From the NCBI GenBank assembly GCA_910577735.1, contig CAJTOO010000078.1:1-5521 (forward strand): 5,521 bases of DNA, in the 5' to 3' direction. The stretch is from an uncultured Lachnospiraceae bacterium (GTDB lineage Bacteria; Bacillota; Clostridia; Lachnospirales; Lachnospiraceae). A model generated the notes under the pieces. That model saw only the letters and a list, made by a program, of their open reading frames with translations, ran no database searches and was not told the origin of the DNA. The translations under genes and the position numbers were made by a program. Positions 1-4,520 of this stretch are shown piece by piece. Position 1 is the first letter of the stretch. Each line of letters starts with the position of its first letter.

Positions 1-6
1 AAATCA

Positions 7-47
7 GGCGCATCTAATCTGCATGGAGCTGGTGCATCTAATTTGCA
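7..47. repeat. two-copy tandem repeat, 24-bp period
   Basis: Two 17-bp copies of GGYGCATCTAATYTGCA lie at 7-23 and 31-47, giving a 24-bp (8-codon) period. In the frame starting at base 1 they read as a GASNL-type peptide repeat (GASNLHGA then GASNLQD), and this frame stays open from the window edge to a TAG at 310-312. The 8-codon period suggests the end of a repeat-bearing coding region that continues outside the window. The later residues of that frame look like arbitrary translation and run 58 bp into the opposing acetyltransferase gene. I therefore do not call it as a gene. It may be a truncated gene end fused to non-coding sequence. Confidence 0.55.
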
Positions 48-153
48 GGACAACAACAGCCTGCGGATTTGCCAAACGGGAGAGGAAATTTCTTTCTATC
101 TACCTCTGCACGGCATAATACTGGCAATTTTTGAAAATGCCAAAAATGGGTGC

Positions 154-186
154 AAAAAAACAGGAAACCTTTTCTTGATTTCCTGT
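154..186 (-). terminator. intrinsic terminator of the YoaP-like gene
   Basis: Read on the minus strand, ACAGGAAA (186-179) pairs perfectly with TTTCCTGT (167-160) across an 11-nt loop. The stem runs directly into a tract of T residues (A7 on the plus strand at 154-160). It lies about 70 bp past the stop codon of the acetyltransferase gene, as expected for its Rho-independent terminator. A second, AT-rich hairpin (122-132 with 134-142) sits just beyond it but has no T tract on the minus strand. Confidence 0.8.
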
Positions 187-254
187 CTTGGTGCGCCGTT
201 TTATGTAACAGCGATTGTTTTATTTTCTGTTGACTATAATCTACAAACGAAAAG

Positions 255-1001
255 TTACTTTTCTAATAATTTCAAAAACCTCTTATCATTCATCTGCTCG
301 TTTGTAATATAGTTACCATCTAAAAATAATGCATAAGTTGTAATTGGTGTTGGAGCGTTTTGTGCGTCCTCCTTGTTCTGTAAGTGAACAGACTTGAATT
401 TTATAGATTTTTCTTTCGCAATGTTTTCAATTACAGGAATGTATTTTGCATTAAACGGACACTGATTGGTGTAATACAGAACATATCCCATCTCATCAAT
501 ATGAGGGTGTTTTGCACATTCTTTGAATTTTGGCAATAAAGCATTTTCGGTAAAAGATAAATGCCATAACTGAATACCGTTATCCGCTTCATCGCTGACG
601 GCAAACCCTTTGTATTTTAAAAATTTAGGGTCTGCCAGAAAAGATTTTTTCTTTGCCGCAGATAATATACATAGTCCTTTTTTCCCTTTGTTTTTGCTAT
701 CCTCAATGCAAATATTCAGTAGTTCTGCCCCATAACCATGTCCTTTAAAAGAACCGGCTACCCATAAACAGTCAATATACATATAGCTATCTGCGACAAT
801 GGGATTCCAAGCATTTTCAGCGGGTATATATTCAATAAAACACTTTCCCCGTTGTTCACTTTTTAAAAAAACCAAACCATCATCAAAACGTTCTTTTAAC
901 CATTCTTTTTTTGATGACACTTGAATATCATTATTGTTTGAAATTGCACAACATATATGCTCTTTTTCTATATTCTCATTTGTTACTCTGATATATTCCA
1001 T
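255..1001 (-). CDS. yoaP: YoaP-like GNAT N-acetyltransferase with thioredoxin-like C-terminal domain
   Basis: This is a 248-residue protein, close in length to B. subtilis YoaP (about 250 aa). Residues 1 to about 150 form a GNAT acetyltransferase fold. The acetyl-CoA-binding segment is at residues 83-95 (GSFKGHGYGAELL, an R/Q-x-x-G-x-G/A-type loop), preceded by the beta strand MYIDCLWV. Residues about 170-248 form the YoaP-type C-terminal domain, which looks thioredoxin-like: YYTNQCPFN at 177-184 resembles a glutaredoxin active-site start with one cysteine (C181), and APTPI at 216-220 resembles the cis-proline loop. The substrate is unknown; it is presumably a cytosolic enzyme acetylating a small molecule or protein amine. 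The ATG at 1001 was chosen because AGAGG at 1013-1009 is 7 nt upstream; the in-frame GTG at 1007 abuts that ribosome site. The gene is monocistronic, with its own promoter and terminator. The acetyltransferase family call is firm; the role is not known. Confidence 0.9.
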   Translation of the reverse strand: MEYIRVTNENIEKEHICCAISNNNDIQVSSKKEWLKERFDDGLVFLKSEQRGKCFIEYIPAENAWNPIVADSYMYIDCLWVAGSFKGHGYGAELLNICIEDSKNKGKKGLCILSAAKKKSFLADPKFLKYKGFAVSDEADNGIQLWHLSFTENALLPKFKECAKHPHIDEMGYVLYYTNQCPFNAKYIPVIENIAKEKSIKFKSVHLQNKEDAQNAPTPITTYALFLDGNYITNEQMNDKRFLKLLEK

Positions 1002-1035
1002 AAGCACACCTCTGTAATTTTTTTAGCGTTGTTCT

Positions 1036-1064
1036 ATTATACCTCCATTTTTACAAAATGAAAG
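1036..1064 (-). promoter_or_regulatory. promoter of the YoaP-like gene
   Basis: A perfect -10 hexamer TATAAT reads on the minus strand at 1041-1036, 35 bp upstream of the acetyltransferase ATG. With 17-bp spacing the -35 is CTTTCA (1064-1059), a poor match to TTGACA. It is either a weak sigma-A promoter or one needing an activator. It falls between the Orf8-like stop at 1081 and the yoaP start, so the acetyltransferase can be transcribed independently of the sigma/Orf8 pair. Confidence 0.5.
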
Positions 1065-1080
1065 CAATTCCTTATACTTC

Positions 1081-1284
1081 CTACCCATCAAAACGAAATT
1101 TGAATAGGGAAGCAACAAGCCGCTGTTTTATGCTGTCCTCGGTATCTCTGTCGATATGCCCGTTTTCAATGGCGGCAATTCGGATACGCTTGCTGTAATG
1201 CCGCAAAACCTCGTCCACGGCTTCCGGCTCTCCGCTGGTCGCCCGGACAATCGTTTCATAGGGCAAAAGGTTTGGATTCCCCAT
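1081..1284 (-). CDS. Tn916 Orf8-like helix-turn-helix protein (full length)
   Basis: This 67-residue protein belongs to the small helix-turn-helix family (HTH_16 type) that follows the Orf7-like sigma factor in Tn916-type elements. Recognisable features are the N-terminal LPYETIVRATSGEPEAVDEVLRHY segment (residues 7-30), an acidic linker DRDTEDS (45-51), and the C-terminal KQRLVASLFKF (53-63). Family members run to roughly 65-80 aa, so this copy appears intact. The ATG at 1284 has GGAGGTG 7 nt upstream, embedded in the last codons of the sigma gene. The start overlaps the sigma stop by 29 bp, so the two are probably translationally coupled. Its likely role is as a small partner or regulator acting with the sigma factor on element genes, but its biochemical role is not established. 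Confidence 0.85.
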   Translation of the reverse strand: MGNPNLLPYETIVRATSGEPEAVDEVLRHYSKRIRIAAIENGHIDRDTEDSIKQRLVASLFKFRFDG

Positions 1285-1714
1285 GTGAAAGCACCTCCAT
1301 TTCTTTGTGCAGGAGCTGTAAAGTCCTGCGGATTTGATACCCGGTCGTACTCCGGCAGCGTCCGTACATTTCCCCGATTTCCCGCTGTGTGTAATGCCTG
1401 AAAAAGTAAAGGAAAATGATTTCCCGGTTTTTCTCCGGCAGAGCTAACAGGGCGGCGGCAAGTTTTCCGTTGGTGAGGATAACTGTCTGACCGCACATCG
1501 TAATGGAGTATTCTTCATAGGGTGCTTCAAAATATTCGTCTGTTGTGCCTAAAGGGTAAAACTTTTCTTCTGTGAGGTATTCAAGGGATATTTCTTTTTG
1601 TCGCCGTCTGCTCCTGTCACGCCATGCGTTGATAGCCGCAAAGCGTATGACGGTCTTGCAAAAGCCATTGAACGTATACATGATGTGTTCTCTGTATGCT
1701 TCTGTGCAAGGCAT
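1256..1714 (-). CDS. Tn916 Orf7-like small sigma-70 family factor (copy 1)
   Basis: This 152-residue protein has a compact sigma-70 layout. A region-2-like segment is at about residues 12-40 (FNGFCKTVIRFAAINAWRDR, then basic SRRRQKE). Region 4 is at about 92-138, with LPEKNREIIFLYFF followed by the helix-turn-helix YTQREIGEMYGRCRSTTGYQ. Such factors direct RNA polymerase to element promoters in Tn916-like conjugative transposons. The start at 1714 is preferred over an in-frame ATG at 1753 because AAAGGGGGGG lies 8 nt upstream, and because the paralogue at 3433-3876 starts at the same place (M-x-CTEAY). It overlaps the Orf8-like start by 29 bp. The paralogue is about 71% identical (105 of 147 residues by hand), with most change in the region 4 recognition helix. 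The gene is clearly more GC-rich than the zinc-ribbon and WYL genes upstream. Confidence 0.88.
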   Translation of the reverse strand: MPCTEAYREHIMYTFNGFCKTVIRFAAINAWRDRSRRRQKEISLEYLTEEKFYPLGTTDEYFEAPYEEYSITMCGQTVILTNGKLAAALLALPEKNREIIFLYFFRHYTQREIGEMYGRCRSTTGYQIRRTLQLLHKEMEVLSHGESKPFAL

Positions 1715-1778
1715 AGTTGATTCCCCCCCTTTCTCCCACATAGGGCGATGCATAGTTTATGGCTGCTTTTATAATTCA

Positions 1779-1811
1779 AAGGGGCGATAGCAATTTTAAC
1801 TACCGCCCCTT
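1779..1811 (-). promoter_or_regulatory. conserved hairpin in the leader of sigma copy 1
   Basis: On the minus strand a 12-bp stem (1811-1800 with 1790-1779; arm GGGGCGGTAG paired with CTATCGCCCC, one G-U) closes a 9-nt loop about 65 bp upstream of the sigma ATG. It is followed by a short T run and then a TTATAAAA element, not a long T tract. The same structure with a paired-base change precedes the second sigma gene (3940-3968). It may be a terminator or attenuator for the upstream cargo, or a regulatory element in the sigma mRNA leader. The structure is clear; its role is inferred. Confidence 0.6.
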
Positions 1812-1825
1812 GATTACCCATCAAC

Positions 1826-1855
1826 AAAAATGATTTCACTTTTTTACTAATCATT
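1826..1855 (-). terminator. weak AT-rich terminator-like hairpin after the zinc-ribbon gene
   Basis: Minus-strand AATGATT (1855-1849) pairs with AATCATT (1835-1829) and is followed by a T run (A5 on the plus strand at 1826-1830). It starts 27 bp after the zinc-ribbon stop codon. The stem is only 7 bp and AT-rich, so termination would be leaky. Its position matches that of the much stronger terminator at 3984-4031 in the second sigma module. Confidence 0.4.
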
Positions 1856-1881
1856 GAACGATAGAAATGACAATATCAAAA

Positions 1882-2154
1882 TTAGTTTTTCCAGCGTTTC
1901 AGTGTCGGAAACCATTCAAGCATAATTTTTCTTGCTTCTTCTTCGCTCATATTGGGGTTAGCAGCAGCCATATTCGGTACACATACCTCAATCATTTCTT
2001 CCATCGTACCATTAAAAGTAAACTTACCGTTTTCAAAACAATACTTGCAGTATTCCTCATTTTTGCTGCCATCTGCATTTGTTCCGTACAGTTCATCAGT
2101 TTCTCCCATAGGCATACCACAACACTGACAAAATTTCTGATTCATTTCATTCAT
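1882..2154 (-). CDS. small zinc-ribbon domain protein
   Basis: This 90-residue cytosolic protein matches the 'putative zinc ribbon domain' family (zf-ribbon_2 type). Two cysteine knuckles are visible: FCQCCGMPM with C9 and C12 (plus an extra C11), and EEYCKYCF with C36 and C39. Between them is the family-typical YGTNADGSKNEEY stretch, followed by TMEEMIEVCVPNM and a short helical tail. It probably binds one zinc; the molecular function of the family is unknown. The ATG at 2154 has GAGGT about 7 nt upstream. The gene begins 95 bp after the stop of the WYL regulator, with a perfect palindrome matching one at the WYL promoter in the gap. It is therefore probably a target of that regulator, or co-transcribed with it. 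Confidence 0.85.
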   Translation of the reverse strand: MNEMNQKFCQCCGMPMGETDELYGTNADGSKNEEYCKYCFENGKFTFNGTMEEMIEVCVPNMAAANPNMSEEEARKIMLEWFPTLKRWKN

Positions 2155-2219
2155 TTTTGTTACCTCTTTCTTTCTAATTGTGATTAAAGTTTCTGTATAA
2201 CTGTATTGCTATGGTCATT

Positions 2220-2254
2220 AGTATAGCGCATATATCTTGACACCTTTTGTCAAG
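2220..2254 (-). promoter_or_regulatory. palindromic operator and candidate promoter upstream of the zinc-ribbon gene
   Basis: A perfect inverted repeat CTTGACA-CCTTT-TGTCAAG (7-5-7) occupies 2236-2254 and overlaps the stop codon of the WYL gene (2250-2252). On the minus strand one arm supplies a consensus -35 (TTGACA, 2253-2248). The best -10 (TATACT, 2225-2220) lies 22 bp away, too far for an ordinary sigma-A promoter. The layout suggests a regulator-dependent promoter. An operator of the same size occurs at the WYL promoter (3182-3200), so the WYL protein is the natural candidate ligand. Confidence 0.6.
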
Positions 2255-3146
2255 GTTTATTTTTTTTATATATTTCTTGTGCCTGTTCGGCTAAAATACC
2301 TTTTAAATACTTTGGTTCAATGATTTCAACTTGTGCCCCGAATGAAAGCAGATAACCAGTAAGCCATGTATCAACTGGCATTTCAGTACAAACAATTAAA
2401 TCACCGTTTTTTTGATATTCAATTTCTGATTCGTCAAATTCATCATAGACACGATATGCAATAGCTTTTGAAAACAAAAGGACTATTTGAGGGTATGTCT
2501 GTTGCAGATTATTTTTTTCTTCCGGGTATGGTCTTGGTACAAATGTATTCTCTAATAATTCCAACTCTAATATGCGGTTTAATTTGAATATACGAAAATC
2601 CTGTTTTTCCATGCAAAACGCTTTTAAATACCATTCTTTTGATTTATAAGATATTTTTAATGGTTGAACGATTCGTGTACTTCTTCTGCTGTTAGCGTTT
2701 TCATAAACTATCTTTACTTCTCTGCACTGAATCACCGCTGTTTTTAAAATTTCAAATTTTGAGTTATCATAAATACGTTTTCCCCAACGTGAAAAATCCA
2801 CTTCAAGCCAATTTCTTGTATTTACATTGAAAATCGCTGATAACTTTGTTAGTAATTCTTTTTCGCCAGTATAGCCTGTGGCAAATATACTTTGTATTGC
2901 CGTCAATATTTCCTGCTTCTCATTTTCGGATAATATTGCTCTGTCCAAAATAAAATCCTGCAACAAGTATATACCGCCGTTTCTTCCCGGTTCAGCATAG
3001 ATTGGGATACCCGCACTGCTTAATGCTTCTACGTCACGATAAATTGTTCTTGTAGAAACTTCAAATTCAGCTGCTAATTCAGGAGCAGTAGCACGTTCCT
3101 TGTCTAAAAGATAATATAACATTTTGAATAAGCGATTATCTGACAT
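2250..3146 (-). CDS. WYL-domain (YafY/DeoR-type) transcriptional regulator
   Basis: This is a 298-residue DNA-binding regulator. Residues 1 to about 60 form an HTH_11 winged helix (LFKMLYYLLDKERATAPELA, then VSTRTIYRDVEALSSAGIPI and the wing GRNGGIYL). A linker precedes a WYL domain at about 130-205, which contains the W-Y-L signature in KEWYLKAFC (near residue 172) and the downstream RIFKLNRILEL. A WCX-like C-terminal extension runs from about 215 to 295. WYL domains sense ligands, often nucleic acids or nucleotides; the ligand here is unknown. The ATG at 3146 was chosen because GGAGG lies 7 nt upstream; the adjacent ATG at 3149 would be only 4 nt away. The -35 of its own promoter is covered by a palindrome, which suggests autoregulation. 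The zinc-ribbon gene follows and carries the matching palindrome. Confidence 0.9.
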   Translation of the reverse strand: MSDNRLFKMLYYLLDKERATAPELAAEFEVSTRTIYRDVEALSSAGIPIYAEPGRNGGIYLLQDFILDRAILSENEKQEILTAIQSIFATGYTGEKELLTKLSAIFNVNTRNWLEVDFSRWGKRIYDNSKFEILKTAVIQCREVKIVYENANSRRSTRIVQPLKISYKSKEWYLKAFCMEKQDFRIFKLNRILELELLENTFVPRPYPEEKNNLQQTYPQIVLLFSKAIAYRVYDEFDESEIEYQKNGDLIVCTEMPVDTWLTGYLLSFGAQVEIIEPKYLKGILAEQAQEIYKKNKP

Positions 3147-3170
3147 CATTTCACCTCCCCTAATAAGAAT

Positions 3171-3200
3171 ATCATAAAAATCTTGACATGGCTTGACAAG
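3171..3200 (-). promoter_or_regulatory. WYL gene promoter with overlapping palindromic operator
   Basis: On the minus strand, -35 TTGTCA (3199-3194), a 17-bp spacer and -10 TATGAT (3176-3171) form a good sigma-A promoter, 25 bp upstream of the start codon. The inverted repeat CTTGACA-TGGCT-TGACAAG (3182-3200; 6 of 7 positions symmetric, 7-5-7) covers the -35 and half of the spacer. A protein bound there would block polymerase. The same 19-bp geometry occurs in perfect form at 2236-2254, upstream of the zinc-ribbon gene. Confidence 0.75.
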
Positions 3201-3231
3201 TTTCGATTTTTTAGTGATATATATATAAAAT

Positions 3232-3285
3232 GGATTCCGGAGTAGTCGGCACTGTGCGTAATGTGCATAACTTGCTGTCTTTTGG
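3232..3285 (-). repeat. direct repeat A: decayed copy of the right-edge sequence
   Basis: This 54-bp segment matches 5440-5494 at about 50 of 55 aligned positions (four substitutions and one single-base gap) in the same orientation. The right-hand copy encodes the end of an open reading frame (IPKDSQLYTLQHNADYYGIL). Here the one-base deletion breaks the frame, giving PKDSKLCTLR in one frame and HSADYSGI in another, so it is a dead fragment. Similarity stops abruptly on the side towards the truncated Orf8 gene. The two copies bracket the membrane-protein operon and second sigma module. Confidence 0.8.
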
Positions 3286-3326
3286 TCTTTGGTTTCTTTG
3301 GTTCGGAATAGTGTGGTGCTGGCGGT

Positions 3327-3446
3327 CTATCTCTTGTTTTCGGTTTCTTGCTTCTTTACCGCACATGAGCATTCATTCACGGCTTCCGGGTCGCCGCTGG
3401 TCGCCCGGACAATGGTTTCATACGGAATGAGTTTAGGATTCCCCAC
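3327..3446 (-). pseudogene. truncated Orf8-like gene (copy 2)
   Basis: A GTG at 3446 with GGAGGTG 7 nt upstream begins a 39-codon frame. Its first 25 residues (VGNPKLIPYETIVRATSGDP, then EAVNE) align with the intact Orf8-like protein at 1081-1284 with only a few changes. After E25 the similarity stops and the remaining 14 residues (CSCAVKKQETENKR) are unrelated. The conserved C-terminal two thirds, including the KQRLVASL segment, are missing. It overlaps the end of sigma copy 2 by 14 bp, as the intact pair overlaps by 29. The break near 3372 probably marks a recombination junction, and any product is unlikely to be functional. Confidence 0.8.
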
Positions 3447-3876
3447 GCAAAAGCACCTCCATTTCCTCCTGCAACATCTGCAAGGCACTGTGGATATAAT
3501 GCCATGCTGTACTCTTGCATTGTCCGTATAAATCCCCGATTTCCTGCTGTGTGTAATTCCCGAAAAAGTAAAGGTAAATGATTTCCCTCTTTTTCTCTGG
3601 CAGGGATAACAGGGCTGCAGCAAGCTCGCCGTTGGTGAGTATGATTGTCTGACCGCAGATTGTAACGGGGTATTGTTCGTAGGGTGATTTGAGAGTTTCG
3701 TCTGATGTGCTTAGAGGATAAAACTTTTCTTCTGTGAGGTATTCAAAGGATATTTCTCTTTGCCGCCGCCTGTTCCTGTCGCGCCATGCGTTGATAGCGG
3801 CATAGCGTATGACGACTTTGCAAAAGCCATTGAAAGAATACATGATGTGTTCCTTGTATGCTTCTGTGCAATCCAT
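3433..3876 (-). CDS. Tn916 Orf7-like small sigma-70 family factor (copy 2)
   Basis: This 147-residue paralogue of the factor at 1256-1714 is about 71% identical by hand alignment. The region-2-like segment FNGFCKVVIRYAAINAWRDR is at about residues 15-34. Region 4 (LPEKKREIIYLYFF, then YTQQEIGDLYGQCKSTAWHY) is at about 92-128. The two copies differ most in and after the recognition helix (TTGYQIRRTLQ versus TAWHYIHSALQ), so their promoter preferences may differ. The ATG at 3876 has AAAGGGGG 8 nt upstream and matches the paralogue's start; an in-frame upstream ATG at 3939 lies inside the conserved hairpin region and is rejected. The gene sits downstream of the KTR gene and its terminator, as orf7 lies beyond orf6 in Tn916. 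Its Orf8 partner is truncated, so this copy may act alone or with the other Orf8. Confidence 0.88.
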   Translation of the reverse strand: MDCTEAYKEHIMYSFNGFCKVVIRYAAINAWRDRNRRRQREISFEYLTEEKFYPLSTSDETLKSPYEQYPVTICGQTIILTNGELAAALLSLPEKKREIIYLYFFGNYTQQEIGDLYGQCKSTAWHYIHSALQMLQEEMEVLLRGES

Positions 3877-3939
3877 AGAAATTTCCCCCTTTCTCCCACA
3901 TGGGGCGGTGCATGGTTTACAGTTGCATTTATAATCCAA

Positions 3940-3968
3940 AGGGCAATAGCACTCTAAGCTGTTGCCCC
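3940..3968 (-). promoter_or_regulatory. conserved hairpin in the leader of sigma copy 2
   Basis: The arms 3941-3950 (GGGCAATAGC) and 3958-3967 (GCTGTTGCCC) form a 10-bp stem with a 7-nt loop (one A-C mismatch on the minus strand, G-U on the plus). It is the counterpart of 1779-1811. At one stem position the pair is G-C in copy 1 and A-U in copy 2, so the base pair is kept while the sequence changes. Both hairpins are followed on the minus strand by a shared GCTATYGCCCYTTTGRATTA segment and then TAAA. Confidence 0.6.
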
Positions 3969-3983
3969 GTAATTATTGATTAC

Positions 3984-4031
3984 AAAAAAGAACCGATAAC
4001 CGCATTTTTACTTCTGCGTATTATCGGCTCT
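3984..4031 (-). terminator. strong intrinsic terminator of the DUF2975-to-KTR operon
   Basis: On the minus strand an 11-bp stem (4031-4021 with 3999-3989, one G-U) extends through an inner CGCA/TGCG pairing and runs directly into a T tract (A6 on the plus strand at 3984-3989). The stop codon of the KTR gene (4023-4021) lies inside the upstream arm, so a ribosome finishing that gene would sit on the hairpin. It should separate the operon from the sigma module downstream. Confidence 0.88.
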
Positions 4032-4206
4032 GCGTCTGTGCGTCCGGCTCTTTGATAACTGAAATATTAAATTGCGTTACATTGATTAGTGTTTCCTGTT
4101 TACACTTTGGACAAAAAAGGGGGAAATTTTCAAGCACGGTATCTTCTCGAATCTTTAATCTTGTTTTATTATGACAAATCGGACAAAATGCCCATTGGAG
4201 TTCCAT
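4021..4206 (-). CDS. cysteine-rich KTR domain protein (Tn916 Orf6-like)
   Basis: This 61-residue protein contains two CPxC knuckles, CPIC at 8-11 and CPKC at 32-35, which should bind one zinc. The family signature KTR is at 14-16 in CHNKTRLKIRED. The C-terminal IKEPDAQTQSR is also typical of the KTR proteins found in Tn916-like elements, where one lies directly after tet(M). The function of the family is unknown. The ATG at 4206 has AGGTGA about 5 nt upstream, and this overlaps the TGA stop of the membrane-protein gene before it, so translation is probably coupled. It is the last gene of the operon. Finding it behind a DUF2975/Xre/membrane set instead of a resistance gene suggests the KTR-sigma-Orf8 tail stays while the cargo changes. 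Confidence 0.88.
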   Translation of the reverse strand: MELQWAFCPICHNKTRLKIREDTVLENFPLFCPKCKQETLINVTQFNISVIKEPDAQTQSR

Positions 4207-4210
4207 TTTT

Positions 4211-4519
4211 TCACCTGCCTATCCAACAAATTATAGTAATAACTATTTCAACAATAATGCGAATAACATGATGATGAATATGAATATTATTTTGCTTGAA
4301 GCCATTCATAAATGTACCAACAGAAATACTTAACATTCCAATAATCATAATCATTATAAAATTTTTGCACCATACCATGTTTAAAAACGTATATAAAAAT
4401 ACTAGCAAACAACCAATTAGTATAAATGCAGAAGATATACTTTTTAACTTTTCTTTATAGACAGCGAACACCATTAACCCTACATAGAATATTGCAAGTA
4501 CTGCCCCACAAATTTTCAT
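4211..4519 (-). CDS. small four-helix membrane protein with histidine cluster, unrecognised
   Basis: This 102-residue, very hydrophobic protein has about four transmembrane segments: residues 3-20, 29-48, 52-72 and 86-100. The first loop carries YKEKLKS. The loop before the last helix carries a histidine cluster (NNIHIHHH, 77-84), which could bind a metal or respond to pH; this is speculation from composition alone. The protein ends ICWIGR. The ATG at 4519 follows the TGA of the regulator gene by one base, and its ribosome site (AAAGGAGA) lies within that gene's last codons, so it is part of the same operon. I do not recognise a characterised family. The tight packing suggests a job in the same membrane process as the DUF2975 protein. 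Confidence 0.75.
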   Translation of the reverse strand: MKICGAVLAIFYVGLMVFAVYKEKLKSISSAFILIGCLLVFLYTFLNMVWCKNFIMIMIIGMLSISVGTFMNGFKQNNIHIHHHVIRIIVEIVITIICWIGR

Positions 4520-4520
4520 T

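Noticed and set aside
122..142. AT-rich hairpin beyond the yoaP terminator
   Set aside because: It has a bulged stem and no T tract on the minus strand, and there is no plus-strand gene that would need it; probably incidental.
1715..1753. Longer N-terminus for sigma copy 1 from the ATG at 1753
   Set aside because: The extra residues translate the conserved non-coding leader and its ribosome site; the paralogue's leader gives a different peptide in that position.
1128..1854. Long open frames on both strands across the first sigma/Orf8 segment
   Set aside because: They overlap the sigma and Orf8 genes in other frames, lack ribosome sites and show no family signature; the higher GC there lengthens chance frames.
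1867..2187. Plus-strand 106-codon frame opposite the zinc-ribbon gene
   Set aside because: It is antisense to a gene with clear cysteine motifs, and its translation is low-complexity F/H/S-rich.
2236..2254. Palindrome read as an intrinsic terminator of the WYL gene
   Set aside because: There is no T tract after the stem on the minus strand, the stop codon lies inside it, and the same geometry recurs at the WYL promoter, so an operator is the better explanation.
3230..3531. Plus-strand frames across repeat A and the truncated Orf8 gene
   Set aside because: They are antisense to conserved sequence, with no ribosome site or recognisable product.
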